A DNA stretch of 64,000 nt from Henckelia pumila (taxonomy: Eukaryota > Streptophyta > Magnoliopsida > Lamiales > Gesneriaceae), in assembly GCF_033568475.1 (NCBI RefSeq), contig NW_027331831.1, positions 9,486,001-9,550,000 of the forward strand, read 5' to 3'. Within the stretch, counting starts at the first letter, position 1. Every line of letters starts with the position of its first letter. The notes under the pieces are model-generated. The model searched no databases. It was not told where the DNA came from and saw nothing but the letters and a program-made list of their open reading frames with translations. Position numbers and translations under genes: made by a program. Positions 11,869 to 22,991 of the stretch are shown here, piece by piece.

Positions 11869-13313
11869 AATTTTTTCAATAAAGAAATTGTGTGGGGGCA
11901 ATATATATATTCAAGTATTCAAAGTTTCAACAATCAATAATGGCTTGTGGGTTGTTCAGATAGACAAGTCAACCATCCGTAGAGAACTTGTGATGCTAAT
12001 TGGCCCTTACTCCTTAGCCAAGTGAACGTGGCCTCAACCTTTTTGATTCATTAATGTATATATTATAATAATTTATTTTATTTTTTACTTTTTTTTATGA
12101 ATATTATATTAATTTGCTTTCGTCCCTTACTCCCTTTATCTTTAACAGACCAATTGGGATCAATAATGCCAATCTATTGGGAATATGTATGAGGCAAAGT
12201 CTGTATTTACATTTTCTATTTAACATTTTTTTGGGCGTTTCTTATTGATAATAACTTTTACTTATATTGATGGGGCATTCCGAAAATTTCAAGATGACCA
12301 GATTGAGTCAACTGATTTTATAGCGCTACAACCCATGCTACAGTACAAAACTATTTTTTTTTTTTTTTTGAATTGAGGGAGAAGACTATTACAATTGGGA
12401 TCGAACTCAAGACTCCATTCCATATTTGAGACCTTGATGTCAGATATGCTACACGTTTTCAACACAAAACTATCATTTTTAATTTAATAAAGAGTTGTAA
12501 AAAGGAATATTTGGAGTGCTGCACTAAATGGATTAATTAATTCAAGTCCAAATCATTATTATGGTTATAATTTAAAGTTGTTAAATCAATGACATCATTA
12601 TTCAGGACAACTTTTTATAAAAATAAATATATATATATATATATAAAAAGCGAGGGTGACTTGTAAAACACGATGTTTGAGAGGTGGATATATACCCAAT
12701 GGGCCATGAGCAACTTCTACAAACAAGTAGAGATTCGACATTGACCCACTGATAGTGGGCTAACACCTACTACTTGAAATTGGGCCCAACGATATTCCAA
12801 ACACCAATAAAAATTAAATCCGAATTCGTAATTAAGTCACATTACCACAGGATTCTTGGTGCAGCACAGCATCATGCATCTCCTCAATCTTCCAGCCATA
12901 TCTTCTCTACGTACTCAACTAAACTACAACCTTCTGCATTCAATCAAATGCCAGATATAACAATACAAAACATCCAAATAGAAGCATGGTGGACTAATTA
13001 AGTTCACGGGAACTTCGTAAACTGTTACCTGATCGAAATCATAATAGGCAACGAATCGTACTCCTTATTTCTTTCTACTTCAACCACCGAGGTTTCTTTA
13101 GCAGAAACTAAGGAAAAGTTGGGCAAGTTTGTTGTGTGTGAGATATAAATGGACAGAAAAGGATAACGAGGTTATGGGAAGACAAGGGCCTCATGAAGTT
13201 TTGAATGAATGAATGCACACGTTTGTGGATAAGAACAAAGAACACATCCTTCTCCTCCTCCATGCTTTAATTCGAGCCACATCGTCACTATATTATATAC
13301 GCAACTTATTAGT
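11869..13313. other. Intergenic stretch, no gene seen
   Basis: Contains a T-run at about 12353-12370, a short TA repeat near 12629-12644 and unique-looking sequence at 12700-13260. The short ORF at 12774-13001 shows no recognisable domain. I cannot support a gene here. Confidence 0.45.
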
Positions 13314-13322
13314 TATAAAATA

Positions 13323-13635
13323 GGGAAAATTGTTTTTTTGGTCCTGTATGTTTGTCACTTTGCGATTTTGGTCTTTTATATTTTCAGATTGCAGTTTTAG
13401 TCCGCTATCTTTATTTTTTTGGTAATTTTAGTCCTTTTTTCGATGTGGCGCTGACGTGGCACAAATTCAATGCTGATGTGGAGCTGACGTGTACAGTGCC
13501 ACGTCAGCATTTTCGAAGAAAAAGGACCGAAATTGCCAAAAATTGAAACATACAGGACTAAAACTGAAATGTGAAAACATAAAGGATCAAAATCGCAAAG
13601 TGACAAACATACAGGACTAAATTTGCAATTTTCCC
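13323..13635 (+). mobile_element. Mutator-type MITE, family M1 copy 2
   Basis: 313 bp, from GGGAAAATTGT to CAATTTTCCC, flanked by a perfect 9-bp direct repeat TATAAAATA (13314-13322 and 13636-13644). Same family and orientation as the copy at 6315 and inverted relative to the copy at 17727. The two strands' ORFs here (such as the one starting MSLCDFG) recur in copy 3 and are repeat artefacts. Confidence 0.93.
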
Positions 13636-14169
13636 TATAAAATATAGTCCAATTTTCAATTTGTAGCTGGGTGGATGGATACACACAAAACTCTCGGGCG
13701 TGGATATTGATTGTGTTTATGATAGGCTCGCCAATTAATTACTCTCATCACTAATTTTGTATGAACACTTTTTGGTCCTAATTAACACTAAATGTAAGAT
13801 ATATGTCTTATATATATAGTATATTTAATACATTGGCGGATGAGAATTTTTGCCTTTTGACTTGTGTCTAATGTCTATCATCTCTCTTGATGTACTATTT
13901 TGATTAATTTACAATTTATTTCATGTAAATTTTTTTTAAGATAAACATATTCATTCATTAATTTGACTTGGGAAATTTCCACATCCAAGTTTACAATAGA
14001 GCTTAAAAACAAAGGACAAAAGTCCATAAAATCCTTGGAATTATTAATGAAAAACCCATGAGAAATTATTTTTTGAAAAAATATTATTACTTTTTAAAAA
14101 ATAATCTCATTATTTTTTAAAAAATAATATTAATATTTTTTAATATATTTATTAATTATTTTTAAAATT

Positions 14170-14765
14170 TAGTAGCTTGCAACACGTCCTCAAAAAGCAT
14201 CCGCATTCTGATCATTTCCGATGATTGGATCATCGCTAATAGTGACAAAACATCTCGCTAAGACCTCGTCTTTAACCTTTCTCCAACTTGACCGCTTTCT
14301 CGTACCCTCAACATTTGAAATCGCTTTTTCTAAATTGACCATCTCAATTGGGGGTTCACTGTCGGAAAGTTGAGTATTCGGGACAGAAGTTGGAGTTGCA
14401 GGTTCATTTGATATCGAAAATGTAAAAAAGACATACCAGTTGTTTGCGGGGTACCATATCCATGAACAACCGGCTGCGTGAAAAATGTATGGCTCATGTT
14501 ATGCCAATTCGGTTGTAGGCGGTTGATATGGACCTCGGGGGCATAATTCGGATGATTCATAGAATTTCCAAAACTTTGGAAATTTTCAAGATTTTGTGGA
14601 GCAAATTGGATATTTGAAAATTAATGTGGATATTGATAATTTGGTGGAATTTTTGAATTTTGGGAAGATGAATATTTTTTTGAGGTGTTTGTAGATTTCA
14701 CGAAATTTGTAAAAGATGCCCTATTATTTTCATTCACGTCGCATAGAAAATATGATTGTAGAAAT
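14170..14765 (-). pseudogene. PIF/Harbinger ORF1 remnant
   Basis: Minus strand. An Asn/Gln/Pro/Phe-rich N-terminal region (open at 14560-14330, PNYAPEVHINRLQPNW) is followed in another frame by a Myb/SANT-like start: TRKRSSWRKVKDEVLARCF, ISDDPIIGNDQNADAF, then a stop near 14187. After that the sequence turns AT-rich, so everything downstream, including any transposase, is missing. This is a different Harbinger subfamily from the relic at 1045-3697. A palindrome ATTAAGTAGACATT..AATGTCCACTTAAT at about 15162-15191 may belong to its end. Confidence 0.7.
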
Positions 14766-14769
14766 AAAA

Positions 14770-16670
14770 AAAATTAGATGGTGAGGAAATATGATATAAG
14801 ATGATAATATGTTGGAACAAAAATATTTGTACAAATTGGTAAGTATTTATAGATGGATTTTATTTATTTATTTTATTAAACTAGCCGTTGACTAGCCTTT
14901 GATTTTTTTAATTAATTCAGATTTAATAAAATAAATTATAAAAAATATATAAAAAAGAATTACATTGGAATATTACCATTTAAAAAAATAAAAAAGGGTA
15001 AAAAGGATGTACAGACCACGTGGGGTGGCCTGGCGGGTGCTGGCACTCGCTTGAATGCAATAAAAAAATTAATAAAGAAACATGGATGAATGTGTTCAAT
15101 GTTATGAACGCGTTCATCTATATACATGCTGAGTTGACATTATAATGCCCATTGGTTTGAACATTAAGTAGACATTATAATGTCCACTTAATGTAACCAA
15201 TGCATCTGCTCTTAGAAGTAGTTTGGTGTGAAATACTGAAATGTATTATTATGTGTACTTAATTTTGTTACTCTAGTTTTACAATAATTATGGTTAAAAG
15301 AAATTATATTACCATATTTCAATGTATTATTCTCATATCATAAATCATGGGAAAATAAACTTTTTGGTTCACTAACTTATCTTATTTTTTGTTTTGGTCA
15401 ACCAAACATTCAAATTTAGATTATGGTGGTGCAAATTTGATTTTCATTGGCTCTTTATCCTAATTCGTGGCATAGTATAATGCTAACGTGGCAGTGCAAT
15501 TTTTTTCTCAAGATTAAGAATTATTAAAACATTTTTTTTTAATTAAAAAAATGAATTCCCAATTTATCATCATTCCCACATTTTCTCCAGTAAATATCCA
15601 GAAGAGGGATACTCCTAACATTAGTTAGAGTTAGAAGGTTTAATGCAGAAGTATAAAATGGATATCGATTTAGATGCAGCCTTCCAAGCCAGCCTTATTT
15701 TTATTGTATAAATATATCTAACATTTGCAAACAATATTGTGTTTTGTGCAAATGGAATTGGGCCGCTACCCGACCAACCCAAAAAACAAACGAGTGAACC
15801 CGTTCGTACACTATCCAAACTTTTCAAATAGGAACCTTTAACTTTGAGAGAATATATATATATATCCTTCATTTACAAAATTTATTTCAATAATTATTAA
15901 ATTTTTTATTTCGATATATTATTAACGAAAATAGGTTTGAATTTTACGTGCATTATAATTGTACGTCCTATATTTTTTTCTCCACATTATATATACAAAC
16001 GCACAAAATAAATTTCGCCACTTTGGACCCAATTTTTTTTTTTTTAGATTTAATTTTAACAGCTTAGAATTTTATTCATATATGTCGGTCGTAAATATTT
16101 TGTTAAAATTCCAGAAATGGTTCAATTCTTAAGCATCGATTTGACCATTTATCAGTTAATTTAGATACATTACAAAAGGCGGCAGGAAAAAAATCAGTTA
16201 CTTTAGATGCCAATCAAAATATTTAAGAAAATTAAATATATTATGTCCCTTGTGCAACATCTCACGGTTTTATATTCGGGATCGATCCGATACCATCAGT
16301 CTAAACCCATAATAAAAATTAATAATGTAGACATAAAAATTAAGACATTTTTGTTTACTCAAACCAATATATATAATATTACACAATATTTCTCATAATA
16401 TATATAATTAATAAAAAACGATAGTTCTGTAAGTTAAATATACATGCATATTTCATATTAATTTATAAAAAAACGGATTTATTTAACTAAATAACCTTTG
16501 TTTGACCATGATTTTGAAATATAACCTTCTGAATTTTTTTTCTTTGCTTTGTTTTTGCATTTCCTTTGTATTTGAAGGTCATTTTGCAATTTTTTTTTCA
16601 AGAAAGATCATAAATCAAAAAATTTGGTTAACCAAGGTTATTTTTCAAACTCTCCCAGAATATAAGATAA
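14770..16670. other. Intergenic stretch with a partial Mutator-type MITE end
   Basis: At 15349 the sequence GGGAAAATAAACTTTTTGG, followed by a diffuse repeat to about 15500 (TGCTAACGTGGCAGTGC), resembles one end of an M1-like element; no partner end is found. No gene is recognised in the rest. Short ORFs at 15621, 16207 and 16502 are AT-rich chance frames. Confidence 0.4.
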
Positions 16671-16675
16671 TTTTA

Positions 16676-17014
16676 GGGAGTGTTTGTAATCACTAAAAAA
16701 AAGTGATTGTTAGTTTTTGGCTTAAAAAAATCATTTTTGTGTGTTTTTTAAACTTAGATTATGTGTTAGCTTATGCTTAACTTAATTGAAATTCAAAAGC
16801 TAGTCATGTGGTGATTATGATTCTCCAAAAGTGATTCTAATAAGAAAGTTATTGTTAAAATCACTCTAATCACTTATTTATCAAATACTACTCAACTTTG
16901 ATTTTTAAATTTTCACAATTGTTTTCAAACATTACCAACTTTTGATTTTTTTTACTTTTTTATAATCTATAAATTAATCACTTCCAAAAAACACAATCTA
17001 TTGCAAACACTCTC
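16676..17014. mobile_element. Tourist-like MITE (PIF/Harbinger type)
   Basis: Inverted ends GGGAGTGTTTGTAAT and ATTGCAAACACTCTC are flanked by TTA on both sides (16673-16675 and 17015-17017), the Harbinger target size. 339 bp, non-coding, with AGTGATT/AATCACT motifs repeated inside. Confidence 0.82.
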
Positions 17015-17347
17015 TTAATAGGGGCAAAATCACATTCCAAAACGAATCAACTCCACATAGAAACTTTGAATTATTAAAGATGTTAGGTATTCGATGTTAA
17101 CGTATCACAATTCACATGTACAAAGTAGTGCCAATAGCGGTAAACATCCATTTGAAAGGTAAAAAAAGAGCACATGCATGCAACTTTGTGTAAATGTTAC
17201 AATTAAACGTTTCTCACTAATAAGTTAAACCTTATAATTTTTTATTTATTTATTTATTATTATTATTATTATTATTTACTTATGGCAACGTAAATTAAGC
17301 CCGTACAAGCATACTAAGCGATTAAAGAAAATAAGGAGCTGTACCTA

Positions 17348-17466
17348 TTTGGGAGTCCATGGGTCGAGCTGATACGCTCATGAGTATGGGGAAAGACTTG
17401 TACATGTTGTTGATATCTTCAATAACATTCGAGATCAATCTCATCGTTTCCTTGTGGCTAACCTAG
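17348..17466 (-). pseudogene. Possible isolated exon of an unrecognised protein
   Basis: On the minus strand a 119-bp open stretch lies between an acceptor-like GGATGCTAG (ending 17467) and a donor-like AATAG|GTAC (near 17347). It reads VSHKETMRLISNVIEDINNM, then YKSFPILMSVSARPMDSQIG, which looks protein-like rather than random AT-rich sequence. I do not recognise the family and find no convincing neighbouring exon. It could be a captured or left-over exon, or chance. Confidence 0.25.
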
Positions 17467-17726
17467 CATCCAACATCCTCTTTTACGTCTCACCTAAGAA
17501 ATCCGATAAAACAGCATGACACAAGAAGCTTGACATACGAAATTAATTATTTTCTCAGAAGGTAGTGTACATCCTAGTATACTACTCCCATCGATACACG
17601 ATTAACCCAATGATGATTTTTAAAAACTCAGATAAATCATGTCTTTCAATATCATATAATTAAGGGTGATAAATACAATTTACCCTTAAAAACATTACTC
17701 ATTGAAATGATTTATAGTTTATAAAT

Positions 17727-18039
17727 GGGAAAATTGCAAATTTAGTCCTGTATGTTTGTCACTTTGCGATTTTGGTCCTTTATGTTTTCACATTTCAGTT
17801 TTAGTCCTGTATGTTTCGATTTTTGGCAATTTCGGTCCTTTTTCTTCGAAAATGCTGACGTGGCACTGTACACGTCAGCTCCACATCAGCATTGAATTGG
17901 TGCCACGTCAGCGCCACATCGGAAAAAGGACTAAAATTGCCAAAAAAATAAAGATAGCGGACTAAAACTGCAATCTGTAAATATAAAGGACCAAAATCGC
18001 AAAGTGACAAACATACAGGACCAAAAAAGCAATTTTCCC
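17727..18039 (-). mobile_element. Mutator-type MITE, family M1 copy 3 (inverted)
   Basis: 313 bp from GGGAAAATTGCAAATTTAG to AAAAAAGCAATTTTCCC, flanked by a perfect 10-bp repeat GTTTATAAAT (17717-17726 and 18040-18049). The asymmetric core (TGACGTGGCACTGTACACG) shows it lies opposite to copies 1 and 2. High similarity to copy 2 suggests recent activity of the family. Confidence 0.93.
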
Positions 18040-18049
18040 GTTTATAAAT

Positions 18050-18920
18050 TTCGAAGGGTAAACTCCAGGGGTCCAGCTCATAATCGTACGTAGCAAGTGC
18101 TGTGATATTTCACACCAAAAGAATAGAACAATGTAACAAGCTGCAGGGGGAACCATTGATATGGCCTAGTCAATCTGATACACTGCCACGCTTTAAATTT
18201 CACGGCCTTCATCGATTATTATGTGTCGTAAATCCGATGCCTATGTTTAATGTTTTTGGTAATTTATTCTCCCAAACTTTTACAATTTGATGGTACTTTT
18301 CTTTCCATTTTCATAGTATAAACTTTTGCAAATTTGCTGGTGTCAATAATGATCATGCTTCAATATCATGGCATTCCCATGTGCATAATTCTTTCTTTTG
18401 TTTTCTTGTTTTTAAATACATACACGATCGTACAACTTCGACTTAACCATGAATTCAAAGGCCAGTTTTGCAGGCAACGACATATGGGGGGTAAATGCTT
18501 TCATTAGGTATATCAAATTTTATATATATTTTTTACTGTTGTATTGATGTTTTATTATTATTATTATTATTATTTTATGACGTGAAAAACCGCAGCCGCT
18601 ATCTATCGGTGTGCACTAGGTAAACCCCCGTACTAACGCAATAGCCTGTAAACTACGTTAGTCAGGTAAACCACATTAGGCAAGCCCTGTGTGACATGTT
18701 ATTTAGTCCACATATTAATTATAAGTCATACATACATAACCGTGATCAGATTTGAACAAGGCATAATGGATATCTAAGGGCTTAGTAATCTTTCCTTTTG
18801 GCCTAGAGGCGTTCGCATATCATTTCTTATCTTTCCGCTTATGAATCTGGTATGCCAATGGTTGAGCAAGCCTGCAGGTTGGCTCACGACCATGCATATA
18901 TGAACGAACAGTCGAGCGAT

Positions 18921-18971
<51 letters not shown>

Positions 18972-19912
18972 TCGAGGCAAATTGTTTAAACAATAATGAA
19001 TCAAACGATAATCGCCCCAATCCATACGTGTAATATATGTTGATTCGTTATTGAATGTACGTGGTTGTTAAGGTACCTCGTCAAAGAGTCAAAAAATCAA
19101 GAGAGAAAGGCCTTTATTTACTTCTTTTTTTTTTTTTTTCGGAAAATGAGAAAGGCTTTTTTTTTCTGTCACTCTCGAATGAGAATACGAGAGTATACTT
19201 TACTTAAGCTATGAAATTCTTGTTAGATTTGAATAGAAAATGTTATCCTGGCCTATACAGATTTAATGTAGACTTGTCAAGTCATATGATCAATAACTAA
19301 TTCAGAGCTCAGATGGCCTCCTCAACAATGACGTACAGCATGTCATAATTTCATTCATTTCGGACATTAATCCTTTGGGCTATTTTCGTCGGTGCGTAGG
19401 AGAGTTCTAATTCAAATGGTTACTTTTCACAACTTCTTCACGTAACTGATCATTATTTACTATTTTTTCAGCTCTTATTAGTTCTTGTCTTCGAACTTGT
19501 ATTGATAGATTTGATATATTCTGAAAGAATCTACCATAATTAACATTGAGATTTGAGATAACGTAACTTGATATAAAATTCGGATTTTGTTCGTTCGTAA
19601 AACAAAATTTGAATGTTTTCATCTGAAATTCACGATCTCAAATCTTAGCAGAACCGAATTTTCTATGCACGTATTTTTTCCATCATGTTTTCAATATTCA
19701 ATTTACGTTTTCGTGTTTCTTTATTTCGTCCCTTTAAATGGATCAGGAGCCATCCATCATTAAAGCAGGTGGACCACGTGATTGATTGTTAAAGAAGTCC
19801 TTTATCATCACGGCCCAATATTTTCTTTCTTATAGCAAATTATATGTATGTATGTATGAGGTATGACATATATGTTACACATCTCGTGGACACGACAAGC
19901 AAGATTTTTACA
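18050..19912. other. Intergenic stretch, no gene seen
   Basis: Holds a (TA)24 microsatellite at 18923-18970, an ATT run near 18553-18574, a T-run near 19120-19140, and no ORF with family resemblance. The 9-bp left target duplication of the large MULE ends at 19921. Confidence 0.5.
18923..18970. repeat. (TA)n microsatellite
   Basis: Uninterrupted TA dinucleotide run, about 24 units. Confidence 0.98.
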
Positions 19913-20279
19913 TGAACATCTGGGAAAATTGCATTTTAACTTCCTGTGAAACACATAAAAATCAAAAAACACCCCGTGTAAATTAAATAGGCAAAAATCA
20001 CCCTTTGTTATTCAGAATGAAGCTCACGTGCCTCATCCTATTTTTTTGAAGTTTTTAAGGATTTTGAAATTAAGTTAAGACTATTTTACCCTTATACCTC
20101 TAATAAGCAAAATACACACATCTCCTGTGATAACATCATTCATTATAGTTTGCTGAGGAGATTGTGAAGAAAACTCTAATCCCCAATTCACTCACCAGCC
20201 ACTGTGGAAGAAGCGTACGCAAATCTCTGGCGGTGTTCGAAAATTCGGTACATCTTCGGTTCTATTTCTCTTGCATTGT

Positions 20280-20798
20280 ATGGATTTATCGACGAAGTTT
20301 GATGTATGGTATGGAGGTAAGTTTAAGCTTAACCGGAAGAGTACATATCCGAAAATAGTGTATGTTGGAGGTATTAAACATGAATTTAAAAACGTAAACT
20401 TTGACAGGTTTAACTATTCAAATTTACGTGATATGTACCGGTTGTGTGGTGGAAATAAGTTTAATGTCAAATTCTTTTACCGAATTCCTGGTATAGTGAT
20501 TGAACATGGTCTGATAGAAATTTTTGGAGATGGTGAAATTTCAAATATGTACGCATTGTATAAGGATTTAGAACTGGTAACCATTTGGATAGAAGATACA
20601 ATGGTAAACCCTCTTATCATGATAAACCCATTAGGAAACGTTGTACCTATTGAAACATTTGTTAATACCGGTCCCATAGGTTATCTTGAATTTAAAACAG
20701 ATGTTAATGACCAAGAAACTCCATCTACAGATGATCCAATGTTGAAAAATGCTTCTGTAGTAAATGATCCTAAAATTCCAGCCTCTCGTGAAGTTATT
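20280..20798 (+). pseudogene. MULE transposase, 5' part (PB1-like N-terminal domain)
   Basis: Starts at the ATG at 20280 (MDLSTKFDVWYGGKF). The first 120 residues resemble the PB1-like N-terminal domain of plant MuDR-type transposases: YVGGIKHEF, FDRFNYSNLRDMYRLCGG, VKFFYRIPG, ALYKDLELVTIWIEDT. An acidic, Pro/Thr-containing linker follows. The frame then runs into Copia A LTR sequence at 20799, so the ORF end at 20867 is not native. The rest of the gene resumes at 35481. The promoter is expected in the left inverted repeat. Confidence 0.85.
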
Positions 20799-21691
20799 GA
20801 GATTAATGTTTTTAATGTGATAACTTATCTTGTTTTGATAATTAAAAAACTAGGTTATTATTTCTAATCGTTTAAAGTGAGACTTTGCAGATTAGATTAT
20901 TATAAGCATTATTATGGAGAAGAACATTGCGAAAATTACTGAGCATTTTTGATTCATTCAATTCCAATCTCCACTTGTCATATTAAATTTTAGGATGCTC
21001 AAAAGCTACGGTTCAAATCTCAGCTCAATCCAATGGCTAGATCATGAGAAATGAATTTTTCAAAAGTGCCGCGCAGAACAAGAAGCAAAAATACAAAGAA
21101 GTAACTTCAGAAAAATACTGGAATTTTTTAAGGCATCCAAATCCGATCTCCATTTTCATAATGAAATTCAGGATGTTAAAAAGCTACTGTCCAAATTTCA
21201 AGTCAATCCGACAGACGGATAGTGAGTTATGAATTTTTGAAGTTTGCCGGGCAGTCTGCATTGTGCCTAACGGACGCAACAAACCTAGGAACGGACGCAA
21301 CGTTCCTTGTCTAAAACATGATCCAATTTTAAGGATTAAAGTCGCCCGACCAAAGCCGCAATGCGTCGAACGGATGCAACGAACCTAGTAACGGACGCAA
21401 CATTCATCACAAACGCCGGAAGAATTAAATGTGCGCCGAACGGATGCAACGAAGGCCAGAACGGACGCAACGAACCTGCCTGAATTTTCAGCTATAAATA
21501 GATGCATTCCAAGGCCATTTCAAACACAACTCAAGCAATCCTCTCCTCTACTTCTCAAGTGTTCATTCAAGAGTTTCATACATATTTCTTTCAATTAGAG
21601 AATCGATTGTAGAAATTGTTTGTGAGTTGTTGAGCTTTCGTTGAACTCTCGAGTGTGAAGCCCGAGTGTGTAATTGTTGTTGAGGCTATCC
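20799..21691 (+). repeat. Copia A 5' LTR, first part
   Basis: Matches the 3' LTR from its position 37 onward (GAGATTAAT). Contains three pairs of AACGGAYGCAAC at 21269/21290, 21369/21390 and 21439/21460, then a TATA box CTATAAATAG near 21491. Interrupted by Copia B at TATCC; the remainder is 25178-25506. Confidence 0.9.
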
Positions 21692-22100
21692 TGTTAAGGG
21701 TGAGGCCCATTAAAAAATCCCACATCGGAAGTTTGAAGAAAGAAGAATGAAGGATCTACTATAAATAGAGCTCTCTTATTTCAGTTATTGTATCCCATTC
21801 TTCTCTTTTGTATTGACAATAGAGAAGAAAATAAAGAGTAGAAAAAAAAAGTTGTTCTTTTTTTCGGTGATCTCTTGTGTGAGTTAGAGAAATATTTTCT
21901 CGGTAATAATCGAGGCTTGGGTGTGGAGAGATATAGTGTTTTGTATACACTTGTAATATTTCTCCGGTAATAAAGATTTGCAGCAGCTCCGTGGACGTAG
22001 CCTATATTGGGTGAACCACGTAAATCTTTGGTGTTCTTGAAGATTATTTTATTCCGCAATTTCTATTATCTTCATGTTCGCTTCGGTATAATCCACAACA
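21692..22100 (+). repeat. Copia B 5' LTR
   Basis: 409 bp, TG..CA ends. TATA-like CTATAAATAG near 21759 and the conserved CACATCGGAAG motif near the start. Followed by the initiator-Met tRNA primer site. Confidence 0.93.
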
Positions 22101-22176
22101 ACTGGTATCAGAGCTATTACGATGTTCGGGAGCCTTGGAGAAAAGATTTTTTTGATTTTTATTAGCAGGAGAAGCG

Positions 22177-22983
22177 ATGGCCGGAAATGACGGATCGGGA
22201 CCTGGAATCAATAAGTTCGACGGTACAGATTTCACGTTCTGGCGGTTACAGATTAAAGACTATTTGTACAGCAAGAAGCTACATCAACCTCTATCCGGGG
22301 AGAAGCCAGAAAAGATGGAGGATGATGAGTGGGAGCTCCTTGACCGACAGGTGTTAGGTGTAATACGATTGACCCTAACAAAGAACGTGGCACACAACGT
22401 GGCGGAGGCAAAAACCACGAAGGAGATGATGTCCATTTTTTCGGACATGTACGAGAAGCCATCAGCAAATAATATAGTGTTCCTCATGAAAAAGTTATTC
22501 AACTTGAAGATGGAGGAAGGTGCTTCGGTGGCGGCACACATCAATGAATTCAACACGATTATTTCCCAGCTAATATCGGTGGAAATAAAGTTTGATGATG
22601 AGATCCGTGCACTTATTCTTTTGGCGTCTTTACCAAATGTTTGGGAGCCGATACGGGCAGCGGTTAGTAATTCTGCTGAAAAAGAAAAATTACAATTCAA
22701 TGATGTCAGAGATCGAATTCTTGGTGAAGAAGTTCGCATGATGGATTCGGGAGAAGCGACATCATCGAGATCTGCTCTTAATCTCGAGAATAGAGGCAGA
22801 GGCAGGAGCAGCGAAAAAGGTTCTAACCGATGGCGTGGCAGATCCAAATCAAGAACTGGAAAAGACAAAATTACTTTTGAAAAGAAATTGAAGTGCTGGA
22901 GCTGTGGTGAAACTGGTCATATGACTGCAAATCACCCAAGAATAATGCAAATGTTGTTACTGAGAATGTACATGATGCCTTAG
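22177..22983 (+). pseudogene. Copia B gag polyprotein region
   Basis: 268 open codons starting MAGNDGSGPGINKFDGTDF, a typical Tnt1/Tork-type gag: FWRLQIKDYLYSKKL, a capsid region with LPNVWEPIR near residue 150, an Arg/Ser-rich basic linker (residues 210-235), and a zinc knuckle CWSCGETGHMTANH near residue 247. The final knuckle Cys is replaced by His just where a frameshift ends the ORF. In relatives gag runs on into protease, so the stop at 22981 is probably a lesion. Confidence 0.85.
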
Positions 22984-22991
22984 TACTATCC

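Noticed and set aside
13352..13684. Overlapping ORFs starting MSLCDFG on both strands, repeated at 17756-18010
   Set aside because: These are readings of the M1 MITE inverted repeats and recur only because the MITE recurs.
21267..21475. Possible CRISPR-like regularly spaced repeats in the Copia A LTR
   Set aside because: Motif length, paired spacing and plant nuclear context do not fit a CRISPR array; the motifs lie in an LTR promoter region.
22284..22868. 194-codon minus-strand ORF opposite Copia B gag
   Set aside because: Antisense shadow of an open gag frame, with no domain.
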